Positions 1 through 12,965 of a stretch of DNA of 64,000 bases are shown piece after piece; the first letter of the stretch is position 1, and each line of letters begins with the position of its first letter. The translations under genes and the position numbers were made by a program. Origin of the DNA: Kappaphycus alvarezii (taxonomy: Eukaryota; Rhodophyta; Florideophyceae; Gigartinales; Solieriaceae); contig NADL03000754.1 of NCBI GenBank assembly GCA_002205965.3, positions 534,632-598,631 of the forward strand, in the 5' to 3' direction. The notes beneath the pieces are model-generated. The model was not told the DNA's origin and did not search any database. It worked only from the letters and a program-made list of their open reading frames with translations.

Positions 1-3000
1 ATGTTAAGCAAAAAGAGGAGAACTGTATCAAAAAACACAAGCTGCTACTCAGGCATCAGTTGACAGATATCTATATTAATATAGGATTTCAATGAGCCAA
101 AGAGGCCTATAGTTGGGCAGAAGTTGTAATCTTAGAATTCAATTCGATAAGTACTTGTAATATAATTCTGTTTCTACGTCCCGAGGGAGCTGTTGGTTTA
201 TTATTGCAGTAAGAGATAGAATTTATTTTAGAATGAGCTTCCGTAAAAGTATCTTGAGATGTAAAAGAGAGAATCACAATTAATAATATTTAAGTATTCA
301 ATAGTTTAAAGTTAAATTGCCAATTTCACTCTTCTGGTCAGCGACAAATAAACTACCCTTTTCTATTGCTTAAGTGATTACGTCCTTAACTAAATTACCG
401 ATAGCTCCAATATTAATTTCTTTTCTCTGCGAAAAACTTTTTTTTTGTGGCAATTCATTGATTGAAAGTCTATATACGAAAAAAGTAATTATCTCCAAAC
501 GATCAATACATTGTAAACCATATAGATTAACGTTAAAATATCCCCTGTTCTTCATAAAAATCATCCTCTCCCAAAGTGCCCTTACCATACAAGATGAAGC
601 AGAATTTAACTCCGTGGAAGTTTAGAGAGGGATTAGGAACTCTTAATGGAGGATTTAACTGTAACGAAATGAAATACAGGAAACTATCAGCATAAGTTAT
701 TAGAACAATGCTAATGTAAAGCAAGTAAGATATTCATAAGTAAATAGCCGGATTATGAACTCTTTGCATAAAAATATATATAAGTGTGGCCTTTTGTAGA
801 TGAATTTGGAGTGTTGTATAATTGAAATGAATATTTAGATGATATCATAGGCCCTTACCTGGATGGCGATGAGTATGGGGAGGATATGGGGATAAATATC
901 AAACTATTTCAGTTTAGTGTCCTTCGTTCACAAGATTGCATTGAGAGATTCTATGGTACCTATAGTGTCTTCTTGAGATGAAAAGAGATGTAGGAAAAGT
1001 TGATCAAAGCCAATTCAACTGATTCTTCTGAAAGAGGACGAGAAAAATTTGAAAAAAACTACGCGTAGACTAATCAGCCCACTTATTTTTTGAACCTAAC
1101 TCTCCCCGAAGTTCAAATGTTCCGGTATAACATCCATGTAGTTTTTCATGAGAAATTTGGAGCTCTCTGTATTCCTCCTTCCACAATCATATGATCAAAC
1201 TTGTCTGTCACTTACTACTAAAATTAAAGGAGGGCTGTTGAGGGCAGTTTATTTGTAAGAATTTCAATCCATCACCGTACAAGTCGAAAAGGCCCTAACA
1301 TTAGTCTATAAACTAATCCACGGGTAGTTCTCAAGACAATAGTGACGAATTTGTACGGTTTCATTGTATTATTCAGACAAAGAGATGAAATAGAACCTTT
1401 CGAAACGTTTACCAAATGTCACGCCGATTAAAAGAGGAGTATTTAATTTGATCAGCCAAACTTGTTTAATCATAGAAAATATCTTAAGATACTCAGGAAA
1501 AAATTGCTTCAGATACTGGCCTATAAATGTGGTCAAAGCACTCAGTCAACGTATATGGGAGAACAACCTCTAGATATTATTAATTGCACGTTTTCATTCG
1601 GTTAGTTGTGATGTTCTTACTGAAAACAGACTTTTATTGATCTTTGATCTTTCTACCCGATTCGAAAGTCAAAATGAAACTGTTCAAGGCTGGAGATGCC
1701 GTGAAATCTCTTTTGCGGTACATCAGGGAGATAATAAAGGTCTATTAAAGTCCGTTACAAATCATAGTTAATTTCTTCCAAATTTTATTCAAAAGAGTTT
1801 GGCTTCTTTCTCATTCGACGAGCAAGTACTTTAAGACAAATAAAATTATACGATATTTCCTAAAATTATTTAAAATACTCTGGACTATTATATACAGGAC
1901 AAAACTCCCGGTCGAATTTTATGATTAAACTTAGTACATTACTATAAGGAGAAAAAAGGCAGAAAAGCAGGACATAGATTCAATATAAGGTATATATTTA
2001 ATTCAAAAAACCGAAACTTTAGAGATCTTGAGCTAACCGATACGAAATTATGGTACACAGCTGCCCAATAAATGATAGAAATCTATCGAAGAATTATTGG
2101 AGGAATAAAAAGTACATCAGACTATTTCTATCCTACGGTAATTAGAATTTTTTAAGTAGAGAAAAACAAAAAAAATCGTTAGAATACTGATTGAAACGTT
2201 AAAGAAGAATAATAAGGGATCTATAAAGTATTTTATAGGATCATGGAACCATTATCTAGAAGAATGAAATTCCAAGAGCATGTATTTCCAAAATTTCTGC
2301 CTCTAATTTTCCTTTTTGAATACAGAAATATTTACTACACATCGTGCTTTTGCCCCTTTTTGTTCTATTCGATAATAATACACTACAACTTCTAATCAAA
2401 TCGTTTCCAATATATTCTTTTAAATAAAAAAGTATTCACGAGATTGATCACAAAAACTAAGACTTCTCAGCACCACTGAGGACCATTTAGCGTTAAAAGG
2501 ATGAGCTCGGCAGAACGAAAGGGAGTCCGCAGAAGCTACAAAATTTATAACTTACGAATCTTCAATTACATGTATATAAAAAATAATAGCACAATAAAGC
2601 ATATTATTAGTGAAATTTTTGTTTCCAAGAAACTTTATTAGGTTCTTGTACTGCTGAGCAGAGACCCATCTTGTTAAAACCTTTAGAATTCCGGCAATCT
2701 AATTTAGAAAAGTTTTGGGTTAGTTTTATATTTCACTGAAGACTTTTAAGGAGTGTCAAATAGAAACTTAACCAACTAAGATGAAACGCGACTATAATGA
2801 GGAAATTCAAATCTGAAATTTGAGAGCGAAAGTCCTCTGAGCTTCCACACATATTATGACTTAGAAAAACAGCATGAAGCATATTTGAAAAATTGATGGA
2901 AGTGCTCATATGCAGGACAATCAAGCAAATCTGGCACATGATTTTGCATCAGGTCTTCTTTGAGTCCTAAAATTTCTTCATTTTGCTGCACGAATTTATA

Positions 3001-3894
3001 AATCAAGGAGGACCGCCGCGGAGAGGAGAACTATGTATTCATCCCCACCCATTATAATTATCAAAGTCATTATCGGGCACGATAAAAACTGTATACAATT
3101 CAAAAGCTCAGAAATGGAGTAAATTTCGCTATATAGCTATGTAATATGATGAGAAATCATTTCCGATAAATGTACGTAATTATAAAAATGAAAATTAAGT
3201 GGGCTTCAAGGATATAGGAGAACAGAGCTGAGCCGCCTCTTGGCAAAAAAAGCTCTACCGATATTTTTGTCAGTCGTAAAGTACCTTATCCAGCAGTAAA
3301 CAGAATCTAAATCCCACATCTTCGAGAGTCGACTTTAAGTGCATTTTACGTACGGTAATATTTTGCTCTTTTTGTATTAACGAAAGGGAAGAAAATATAT
3401 TGTATTTATACGAAAAGCAAACAAACACACTAGTGTTCCAAGTTTTCAATGCAGCAAACTATATGAAAAGTCAATATGTGTTAGTGATACGATTTTATTT
3501 CTCAATTCCAAAATTTCACAATTTTACGAAACTTCAGGCGACAGTTTTGAAAGAAATAAAAAAGATTACCTTATGTACCGAAAATCTATAGTAATTCGAT
3601 TTTTCCGATTTGATCGGTTAGATGTCTAATTAAAGATATAATTTAATCGGATTATAGTGAGGATATAATCAATACTATTTTATTTATTTGTTTGAAATAA
3701 AATTAAGGAAAATTGCAGATGTAATTTTTTTTGGTGTAAAGTCGCAATTGTTACTTCTTTACTAAACAAGAACAATATTTTTGCGCATATAAGATTTTTA
3801 GGCCATGTGTGTTGGTTCACGGATTTTTTATTATTCGTCCTTTCTTAAAATATAGTTGACTGGTGGCAATAACGTTACATTACTTGCTAAATAA
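1..3894. other. AT-rich region with no recognised gene
   Basis: Only short open frames (all under about 85 codons) occur on both strands, and none has a recognisable motif, a composition shift or a partner copy elsewhere in the window. I see no LTR, TIR or tRNA here. An abrupt switch from AT-rich to GC-richer sequence at about 3,895 marks the start of an inserted element. Confidence 0.6.
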
Positions 3895-3899
3895 TTTAT

Positions 3900-4442
3900 A
3901 TGGTCTTCGACTGCCACGGGGATCACCTCATGCACTGCCTGCATGGTGAGCACCGCACCCGACGACACAACCTTCAGGTCGACCTTCTCGCCCAAGAACT
4001 CCAGAAGGCAGCCCGTCATCCGGCTATCGAGCGGCGACAGGGGCTTCACCGCACAAGGCCGGATATCGAGGCAATGGGTAGCAACGGAGGAACGGACTTT
4101 TTTGAAGTCACGTTCGTCACTGCTCTTGCGCCCTCCAATAGGAGAGTGCGTACTTTCAACCCACTCACCTCCCTCAACGCAGCCATCTCCGCCAAACGTA
4201 GAAGGTATGAACCACTGCTCGCGACTGCTACTAGAGGGAGGCTTGTGCCTATACCAATATCCACCCTTGGAGGATGGCACCCAGACGCGTACGCGGTGCT
4301 AACCGATGTCGCGCGGAACGTGGCCGTTCGAGCGATGGAGACCTATGGGATGGTTAGAGCGGTTCTTACCCAACGGCACGCTGCTGCGGCCGTCATGTCC
4401 AACGCGGCATGCCTGCTCGCCGGCATTGAGCCTGCCCTGTAA
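3900..4442 (+). pseudogene. C-terminal part of a non-LTR retrotransposon polyprotein with restriction-like endonuclease domain (5'-truncated)
   Basis: A 180-aa frame starts abruptly at the junction with AT-rich DNA, so the ATG is probably just an internal Met of a longer polyprotein. A C/H cluster near the start (CHGDHLMHC, then RRHN) matches the zinc-binding motif in front of restriction-like endonucleases of some LINE-type elements. RPDI followed by DFFEVT fits the PD-(D/E)xK core that would nick target DNA. The C-terminus (HPDAY, VARNVAVRAME, QRHAAAAVMSNAACLL) recurs in four more fragments in this window. The 3' tail runs to about 4,564 and ends in a C-rich run; TTTAT lies at both edges as a possible target-site duplication. 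5' truncation is typical of target-primed insertion. The clade is not certain. Confidence 0.75.
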
Positions 4443-4565
4443 GGAATGTCATCTACTGTAGTGTTACCTATCAGCGACGACTTATCCCGCATAACGCATT
4501 AACCGCGTGGATATAACCGACCACATCTTCTATACGTTAAATTATCCCAAAAATTTCCCCCCTTT

Positions 4566-6640
4566 ATACTAATATAAACAGTTTAAATCTGAAAATTCCA
4601 ATTTTATGTGACTTGTTTGTTCTTTAATTGAATCTTCTCCATGCGAATTTTACAAATTTGATTTAAGCCCAACCAAATTACGTTTGAGGTAATTTTAATC
4701 TCTTTTCTGTTCTTTTTAAATCAGACGGTGGTTTTAATAAAACATTCAAGCCTTTTAAGTTGTATAATTGTCTCTCACTCTCTACTTTCGCCCAAAATTT
4801 TAGCATGAAGTTCCATTTAGCGCTAGCTGCGGTTTTCTGTAGTTTTTTCTGGAATGAATTTACAGAAAGAACTTATGTAGAGTATATGGATCTGAGAAAA
4901 GTTGTAACGCTTTCTATAGAGAAGTATTGATTTATAGTATTCATTTCACCGATAGATGCATCACCCCCTAAAATAGCATTTATGGATCGGTTTCAAAAAG
5001 AAAATACCACAGCCATGTGACACTTTAAGATTAAAAATTGGCCCGGAAATATTAAAATTGGCCAACTCTCTTCTTATTTCTAACTTAGACCTTAAACAAT
5101 TTGGAGAAACTTTGCCCACAGTCATTATTCATGCTCTTATAATATTTAAATTATGTTAAAAGCTAATGCGTAGTTAGAGTTTATACTTTAATTGAGGCAA
5201 ACTGTTGATGCGATCTCATCTGCACTCGCTGAATCCAAAAACGCTCTCTCTCTCTTCGTACCACATATTGTGCCCTACAAAATTTTAGAAAACTCGGTCG
5301 GATCTTCATCTATTGCTGCTCATTGAATTAAGAGCTGATTCCGATAGAGATGAATTAAAACTATGTTTAATCTATATTAGGACACTTTATCACAGTATGT
5401 AGTAGGAATGTAAAACGTAGTAAGTCAATGTACCATAAAAACTTGATGAACCAGGGAAAGATATAAATTGGAGTCAAAAACACTTTAAAATGCATTTGGG
5501 TCACGTTAAGCTTCAATTATTTACCGGTTGTATCAGTCGCTGGCCAAGTTCTACAAACTTAAAATATAAACTGGATCTTAAATCACGGTTTGGAGCAATG
5601 AATTTTCCGGGGAGCATTCTTTCTTGCAGGTTTTAAAAACTATATGTACCTCTTTCCTGTAGTTATGTCGAATTTTTTGCGACTTGTTGCTTTGTTATTC
5701 GTTATGTTGGATCAAAATACAGGAAATATCTATATAGAATTAATGAAATAGATTATAGCATTTTAATTCAGGTACGCCAAAATAAATTATATCGTTCCAA
5801 ACTTTCTGAGTTTTACCGTGCATTTTTCTCTCAAATATTCTACAAAGCATGATTTTTATTCAGGAAGGATCAACAAATTATTTATATTATGCACCATGTA
5901 GTGTTTTTTGGAATAAACATATGAGGAAAATACAGGCATTAATCTCTCCACATATTAATCTAGTCCATCCTTAAGCCATCATATATGCCACTCAATAACT
6001 GTCTTCAAAACTCTGGTAGTAACAGGTTGATAATATGAACGCTAATTTATTATTGTGCATATAAATAGTAAATTATTCATAAAGGTGTTCTGCCATGATT
6101 TCAGTTAAGAAAGAAAAGACCAATTAAAACTGGCTTCTTAAGACTTCGTTTAAGCAATATTTAAAACTAATTATGATTTTTAATACCTATATACATACAT
6201 TTCAGTAATATAAGAATGAAAAGATTATTTTATACGTAACAAAGTTACTAATAGAACAATTTTCTTTTCTTCTTTTATTCAGCTGAAATTCATAGTCATA
6301 TGGATTTTTTAAACAGTGTTATTTTTAGCATTTTTTCTAATCTATGAATATTATGCTGAAATAAAGTAATCATGTTGGATCGACTCGCTACGTACCTTTT
6401 TTTTGCAATATGATTTTATGAGTATCTAAAATTTGGACTTTCAAGTCAAGATAAGTAGTTGCGGAAGCCTTTATAATTTGCGATTCTTACTTTATACTTT
6501 GAAAAGAATAACGGGAACAATAAACTGCATTTCGCTAAGACTAGGGATTACTTCATCTTCCTTTGTGTATTTTTTTGAAACTTTGCTTGCAAGTGACAAC
6601 GAACAATTTAATTCCTTCAATAAGGAACTTTTTTTCAAGA
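4566..6640. other. AT-rich region with no recognised gene
   Basis: No convincing reading frame on either strand. A short CT microsatellite lies near 5,240. Nothing here matches the element families recognised elsewhere in the window. Confidence 0.55.
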
Positions 6641-6689
6641 TATTCTTGGAAGTAAACCCTCCAACTGCAAGACAAGTTATGATGAACCT

Positions 6690-6781
6690 CTGAGTAAATT
6701 TTTAAGACAAGGCCAGCGAACTTAAAATTGCATTCCCCACCTTCCTTATCCAACCTTTCCTCTCAGTCTCCCAATCCAACA
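6690..6781 (+). repeat. Left LTR remnant of copia-1 (3' end)
   Basis: About 90 bp align with the last 95 bp of the right LTR, including the AAATTTTTAAGACA stretch and the terminal CCAACA. The outer part of this LTR is not recognisable, so it is truncated or heavily diverged. The internal domain starts with TTTATGGGCCC, a weak candidate for the primer-binding site. Confidence 0.75.
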
Positions 6782-7308
6782 GTTTATGGGCCCAGGACAC
6801 TAACCTTTGCTGCTTTCTTTCGTTTCTCGCGGCCCTTCCGCAACGCAGTTCATCCACTTCGCTCTTTCTGATCATGGTCGTCGTTGCGTCGTGTGTATTG
6901 ATTCAGTTGTTTGTTGGTGTAGGTATTCTTCCTTCGTATTGCGTCTCCTACCGAGGGCGTTGTGGTGGTAGCGGTTCGAAGCTGACTTTCTATCGAGATT
7001 GTGTTTTGCCTTTCTTTTTAGGCTTTTTTTTGTCGATCGCCATCACTGTTTCTTGTTTTTATTGCGTCTTCATCTGTTTTTTGATTAGGTTCTCTGTCGC
7101 GTTTTCGCGTGTGATACGTGAGGTTGAGGCTGTTGGTGAGAAGTCTGGGCATCTTCCTTTGGTGCTCAGCGTTTGTATGTTTGATAATTATTTGGTGCCT
7201 AGTGCAACCAACAGTTGATCCGTGACTCGGGTGGTTCCGAGTATCCAAAGGTTAGAGGTCGGACTTCTAAGCCATCTTTTGCCACCTGCGTATTCAATTC
7301 GTGCACCC

Positions 7309-7990
7309 ATGGATTGCTTTAGTGGTATCAAGATTGAGAAGCTTTGCGGGGACAGCTTCCACGTCTGGAAACAGAAAGTCGAGCTGGTGCTTGCGCTCAA
7401 GAATCTCGATGACCACCTCGACATCGCCAAACCGATCGATGAGGATAAAATTTCCAAGTTGAAGAAGCATGACGTAAATGATAGGGCCATCATTGGATTC
7501 ACTCTCAGTAAAGAGCATTTGGATAATATGAGAGACATCGACCCCGCTGGCGATATGTGGAAGGCAATCTTGATGTTTTCTAGCGTAAGACTCTGCTCAA
7601 CCGGATCAATGCTAGAAGGTCGTTCTACACTGCCGGGATGCATGGTGAGGGGAAACTTTTACAGTTCGTAAACTGCTTCCGTCACCTCGCGTCAGATCTA
7701 AAGAGTATGGAAGTCGCAGTTGCGGAGGAAGGCATTTGTATGGTTATTCTATGCGGAATTCCGGAACGCTTTGAGCACCACAATGACCATTGAAACCGCG
7801 ATTGGAGCTTGCACACTCGGTCTTGAATTTGTGAAGAGTCGTTTACTGCAAGAAGAACAGCGCATGAACGATCATTCTAAAGAAGAGTAGGGAGTTGAAG
7901 CGGTATTGGTTTGCAATTGTGATCTACTATTGCGGCAAATATTGTCACATCCAGAAGAACTGTTTCAAGAAACAACGCAATGAAGCGAAT
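7309..7990 (+). pseudogene. gag: copia-1 gag (nucleocapsid) remnant
   Basis: Starting at the ATG at 7,309, the frame reads FSGIKIEKLCGDSFHVWKQK, typical of the Gag N-terminus of plant-type copia elements (UBN2-like), followed by KHDVNDRAIIGFTLS. Gag forms the virus-like particle that packages element RNA. The frame is lost after about 120 codons. A damaged CCHC knuckle (YYCGKYCHIQKNC) near 7,925-7,966 has lost its first cysteine and its glycine. The 6,874-7,218 open frame upstream lies in the leader and has no gag features. Confidence 0.8.
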
Positions 7991-8109
7991 TAAGCTCAGG
8001 TTTCTATTGCTAACCTAAGTATTCGTAGCGGTCTCAGTGATGAGAACGCTGCGGGTAGTGGTGATTCTGACTTTGTTTGTCTGTTTGCGACAGGTGCACA
8101 CAAGACCAC

Positions 8110-10619
8110 CAACAGTGACTGGATTGTTGACTCTGGCGCCACTACGCATGTGGATTTTGATGACTCGGTATTTTAGACGTATGAAAGTAAGGTGAATTCT
8201 TGTGTGAGTATTGGCAATGATTCCAAGTTTCAGTCTCATGGTCACGGGTGTGTCGAGTTTTACCTAAAAGTTGAAGGGTGAAAACTTAAGTGCAAGTTGA
8301 ACGAAGTAGTACATGTGCCAAATCTGTGGTACCATTTTTTATCTGTGTCCGCAATTTGCGACTTGGGAGCACGAGTGGTGTTCGACAAGCAGAAGTGTCA
8401 GTACACAAGGGTTATACTGCGATTGCACAAAGCCGTCGAGTGAAAGGCCTTTACTACTTGTGCACTGCAGATGACCAATTGATGCACCCCAAGAACCCAC
8501 TACTGTCCAACTTGTCACTCTTGCATGCCCGAATGGCTCATGTGAACGTAGAAGCTTATCAAGCAGATGGTTTGAAATGGTGCCGTATCAGGACTCAGGA
8601 TGTAGATGTGTGTGACTTGTGTATTTTAGGCAAATGTACACGCGCTGCGACTCCCAAAAAAATGGAGGAACGATCACACAACACTTTCGATCTGGTACAC
8701 TCGAACATGTTTGGTCCAGTGAACGAAGGTTCCTTGAGAGGCTTGCGCTACTTCGTCACATTCATCGCTGATCACAGCCGGGTTTGCTTCCTTTACATGG
8801 TCGAGACCAAGGATGAGGTGTTCCGCATGTTCATAAAGTGGCCTAGGTTCGTTCAGCACCAGACTGGTACTCGAGTTAAAACCATCACTGCATGTGAAGA
8901 TATGCTTTGAGCACTGCGTACATAAAACGGCGGTGAGTATTTGTCCAACAAGTTCTCTTCCGAAGTCGAACGTCTAGGAGTTGAGCATCAGCGCACATTG
9001 CCGTACAATCCCCAGTGGAAAGGGCTTGCGGAAAGGGTCAAACGCCCCTCATGGACTCGGATGGGTTAAATTTGCATCAAAACAAACCACCTAGGAGCTT
9101 CTGGGCTGAAGCAGTAAATATTGCTCTGCATGTGCGCAACAGAGTAACCTCAGAAAGCAATGATATATCTTGCAAATGTGTTTATGTGCAAAAATATGAG
9201 GCGATTCCATCTGGTGAATTTACTGTGAGGTATAAGGCTCGTACAGTTGCTCGAGGGTTCCTGCAGATTGAAGGGGTCGAATTAATGGAGACATATGCTC
9301 CTTTGGTGAAAATCACATCTGTTAGAATGATCTTGTCCATTGCTGCAGTACAGGACTATCATTTACATCAGATGGATGTGAAAACTTCGTTCCTCAACGG
9401 TGTACTCGACGAAACTGTGTACATAGAACAGCCACAGGGGTTAATTGAACATGTTAACGAGGATCTGGTATGTCACTTGAGCAAAGCTATCTACAGTTTG
9501 AGACAAGCTCTAGGGTAGTGGCACCCAAAAATTTATTCGTTTCTTGTTGACCAGATGCAGATGAAGCCCAACAACTCAGATGAGTGCGTGTACACCGAAG
9601 TGATCATGGGATATGATGTTATTATTGCCCTGTATGTGGACGACTTGTTGATTGCAAGTCCGAGTATAAGCACCTTGAGGCGTGTGAAAATATGACTATC
9701 AACTTATTTCCGCATGAGGGATTTTAACAGGGCTCAAATCGTTCTCGGCTTTAAGATTCAACGCGATCGGGCAAACAATATGCTGTATCTGACTCAGTCA
9801 GCGTACACGCAAAAGGTCTTGTAACTGTTCGTCATGACGTTCTCAAAACATGTTGAAACTCACATGTACTCTGGTGTTGACCTCAATGAATGCGACACGA
9901 CACCCACTCACATTCCATATCGTCGGGGTATTGGTTGCCTCATGTATTTGTCTTTGGGTACTCGACTGGATACTTCATACGCAGTGTCCAAGCTGGTCAA
10001 GTATATGGAGAAACTGGGAGAGAACCACTAGAAATTGGCCAAAGCGCCTTCTTCGGTACCTGCATAGCACTCATTCGTTTGGACTCAAGTATGGCTCCAC
10101 TACTAATACTGAGCTGTTCGGGTATGTGGACTCTGACTGGGCAGCCAACAATGCTACTAGCAAGTCAAATAGTGGCTACACCATTATGATGAGCGGTGCT
10201 CCATTGTCGTGGAGCTCGAGCCAGCAAGAGGTTATTGCTTTGTCTAGAGCTAAGGCTGAATATGTGAGTCTGTGCTCGGGAACAAAGGAGGAAATCTGGC
10301 TTCGGCGACTTTGTAGTGGAATATGCGACATTAGTAAGCTGTCTGTTCAAAGCTTTGTGAGGATAATGGTAGAGCCAATGACTGTGCATGTGAACAGCCA
10401 AGGCTGCATAGACCTTGCTCCCAATCGGGTGATGAAAATGCACACCAAGCACATAGATATCTGATTTCATTTTACTCGAGATGCAATTCGCGACAAGTCC
10501 ATTACATTGCAGACCTTCCCTATGAAGAACATGGTTGCTGATATGCTGAAAAAGCCACTTGGTCGTGTGAAGCTCCAGAAGTTCCGCAATGAATGCGAGC
10601 TGCTCTTCATAGACCTTTG
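8110..10619 (+). pseudogene. pol: copia-1 pol: protease, integrase, reverse transcriptase, RNase H (broken)
   Basis: The aspartic protease motif WIVDSGATTH lies near 8,120. The integrase zinc motif (LLHARMAH and CDLCILGKC) lies at 8,520-8,650 and the core at 8,690-9,050; its first catalytic Asp appears as Asn in VHSNMFGP near 8,704. The reverse transcriptase has ETYAPLVKITSVR, QMDVKTSFLNG and an intact YVDDLLIAS near 9,635. RNase H has GYVDSDWA (near 10,120) and SRAKAEYVSL, and ends in the usual NMVADMLKKP tail. Several stops and frame changes separate these blocks, so no full polyprotein could be made. Domain order (integrase before reverse transcriptase) defines Ty1/copia. Confidence 0.93.
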
Positions 10620-10641
10620 AAGTCAATGACAGAGTGAGAGG

Positions 10642-10967
10642 TGTTGGAGATTGACCTCAGGCTGTCACTGAAACCTAATGTTCCGGTTGTGGGCGTATGA
10701 AGAGATTTGGAACACGTATGTGTCCGATCAATACAGCCAGCACATTGCAAACGATAACAAGATGATGATTGGTAGCACTGAAGTGTCTCTAGTTGCTGGT
10801 GTAGATTATTCTGGATTTTGGTGATGACAATCAGTGTGAGTTCGTAGTAGTGTATAAGCTGTGGTTGATGAAACTCTGATTAAATTTTTAAGACACGGCT
10901 GGCGAACTTAGAATTGCATTCCCTACCTTCCTTACCCAATATTTCTTCTCAGCTTCCCATTCCAACA
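10642..10967 (+). repeat. Right LTR of copia-1
   Basis: 326 bp bounded by TGTTGG and CCAACA, preceded by the purine-rich GAGTGAGAGG that would be the polypurine tract. The last 95 bp align with 6,690-6,781. Confidence 0.85.
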
Positions 10968-12300
10968 TCAATTACTGCCTGGTATATCATATAGAGAGCA
11001 ACCAAAGTTTTTCGCCCAGTTTTTTCAAAATTGACGAATATTTGAAAAGATATCTAGATTCTTTGGAAGGGTACACGGCCCTGGAACTCTATCATGTAGA
11101 AGATTGAGACGCTTTCCAGACAAAGACGGACCCGGAACCTAGTAAAAATGGACAAAAAGAAGGGGAAACGAGTAAATGCTAGAGGTGTAGAAGAGATTCT
11201 GAAAATCCGTCAAAATTTGAATCTTTTGAATCTTTATTTATGAAGAATAGAGTATTTTGAAAGAAATGAGGGCGTATGGAACATTCGGATATATTTGTTG
11301 AAATCTCACCGAATACACATATATTTCACAATACTTAAAAATATTATCGCGGAACATGTTGCTATGAAGGGGCGCCTAGGTTTCTATTTTTTCAGTCTCT
11401 TGTCATGAGTTGCTCCGGCTAATATGAATAGTTAAATGGTATTTAATTTGAGACTTCGAGATTATCCAACTAGTGTATAGAACCTGAGAGAGCCACACCC
11501 ATTTAGAACGGCCACGTAAATTTATAGATGATCAAAACTACAGATAAGGCATTTTCTGTAATTTAAGGTAAACTTCGTAAGTCAAAATATTTCGATCAGA
11601 ATTAGCCACCAGTTTAAAGTAGTAGAGCTTGATCCTGCTTGGTAAAGTCTTCTTCTTCTTCTTCTTGGTCCTCCGTTGAAGTCTCACATATTATCAGTCA
11701 CTCGTTTTCCCGCGGCTCTTTTACCCATCTTCCAAGAATCAAGAACCCAAACATTCCGTCTTTTACCCAGAATACTGAAATAGTACTAATTATATCGTTC
11801 AATAATCAATTACGTAAGGTTTAGTAATGAGTGTTTCGAAACGCCAACTTACTCCACTGGTCATTCTTATTTATATATTGACATTATTAGCTAATCTAGC
11901 CGATTTATATTAACCGAAAATATTTTTTCTATTTTATTTGATATGTCAAGTGACTTCCCCCCAGCCAACCCGTGACTGCTTCATGTAGCATCGGAGACAG
12001 CTGACCATGTCTTTCAAATACGAAATTACCCTAAATCTTACCCCACTTCAAGTGGTGACACGAGAGACAATATTCGATATCTTCCGGCACCCTGAAATTT
12101 CCTTTCCGGCAGATCCATGCATGTTCCTTAGTGATCAAATTTTAGCTCTATGTTTCAATAGAAGTACGAATATTGCATTTAGTTGCGTTGAACTTCAAAA
12201 CTTGGAATGGTAAGAAGTTCGACACAGAACAGCAAATACAGATACAATAATATATGGTATGTATTTCCCGAGCAAGAAACTGGGAAGACATCTTTAAGAA
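10968..12300. other. No recognised gene
   Basis: Only short open frames (about 60-70 codons at 11,639 and 12,007), without motifs. A TTC trinucleotide run lies near 11,650. Nothing else identified. Confidence 0.5.
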
Positions 12301-12303
12301 TCT

Positions 12304-12363
12304 GCAGCAACAGTGGTATTCAATGCATCATGCCTGTTGATAGGCTTTGAGCCAGCCCTTTAG
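12304..12363 (+). pseudogene. Last 19 codons of the endonuclease-type non-LTR element
   Basis: Reads AATVVFNASCLLIGFEPAL then TAG, matching the C-terminus of the 3,900-4,442 copy. The downstream tail contains TTTCAAATATTAAA near 12,438, also seen after the copy at 13,430-13,626. This is an extremely 5'-truncated insertion. Confidence 0.7.
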
Positions 12364-12504
12364 GCGCACGAGTGACACTACCAATTATCCTGAACACGTT
12401 TAGCATACACCGGCGGATAGCTGAACCGCACCTTTCAAATATTAAAGAACCAAATCGTCTTGTTTAAGAATCATGCACCCGGGTTGATGCACAGTAGCTG
12501 AAAA

Positions 12505-12732
12505 TTGATTGTGACCAGGGGAGGATGGGTACTTTTGAGACGCGTGTGGCACCTGGACGCATTCCCGGTGCTGACAGACGTGGCTAGGCATGTCACCATA
12601 CGAGCCGTGGAGACCTTTTGGCGGGTGCGATCTGTTCCTACGCGAAGACACGCTGCGGCGGCGGCTGTTTCGTCCAACGCAGAATGCCTTACGGTTGGCC
12701 TCACACCAGCCCTGCGAGGTCGTACCTCATGA
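12505..12732 (+). pseudogene. Truncated C-terminus of the endonuclease-type non-LTR element
   Basis: From about codon 12 the frame reads WHLDAFPVLTDVARHVTIRA and then RRHAAAAAVSSNAECL, clearly homologous to the end of the 3,900-4,442 copy. The polyprotein's reverse transcriptase and nuclease core are absent. The sequence after the stop (12,762-12,832) matches the centre of the inverted pair at about 17.93 kb. Confidence 0.78.
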
Positions 12733-12761
12733 CTCTGCCTCATTTTCAGACTCTCTAAAAC

Positions 12762-12832
12762 ACAGACCTGCCCCCCCTTGACTTCGGAAAATAGCAGTCC
12801 TACATCCCTAATCAGTAAAGCAATCCAAACCC
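12762..12832 (-). repeat. Copy of the 3' tail found at the centre of the 17.6-18.3 kb inverted pair
   Basis: CACAGACCTG, then CTTCGGAAAATAGC and GTCCTA, matches the reverse complement of 17,925-17,985. It is probably the non-coding 3' end of a related non-LTR element. Confidence 0.55.
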
Positions 12833-12910
12833 CCCCTTTGAGACTGAAGATTTGTTATTATATTGCTTCGTTTTCGTTCTTCTTCAATTCGTATGGATCA
12901 GTAAACACAA

Positions 12911-12965
12911 TTGGGAAAAGGTTTGGGTGTTTCATTCTTGGAAGATTTATCCGACCTATAAACAC
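12911..12965 (-). repeat. Short retrotransposon 3'-tail repeat
   Basis: One of about nine minus-strand copies of a roughly 45-bp sequence with core TTGGGTGTTT..CTTGGAAGAT.TATCCGA (also at about 16,060, 17,067, 17,257, 17,463, 18,269, 18,988, 24,849 and 46,138). Reverse-complemented, it aligns with the tails following the + strand endonuclease-element copies, so these are most likely very short 5'-truncated insertions of that family. Confidence 0.6.

Larger units (their letters stand above)
6690..10967 (+). mobile_element. Ty1/copia LTR retrotransposon, decayed (copia-1)
   Basis: The domains run in copia order: gag, protease, integrase, reverse transcriptase, RNase H, between a right LTR (10,642-10,967) and a remnant of the left LTR (about 6,690-6,781). 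The LTR ends share TGTTGG...CCAACA inverted termini. Many stops and frame changes make it non-functional. It inserted in the + orientation into gene-poor DNA; I could not confirm a target-site duplication because the left LTR's outer end is degraded. Confidence 0.92.

Noticed and set aside
3831-4280. 149-codon minus-strand frame over the LINE fragment
   Set aside because: It overlaps the plus-strand frame that carries the zinc and nuclease motifs and has none itself.
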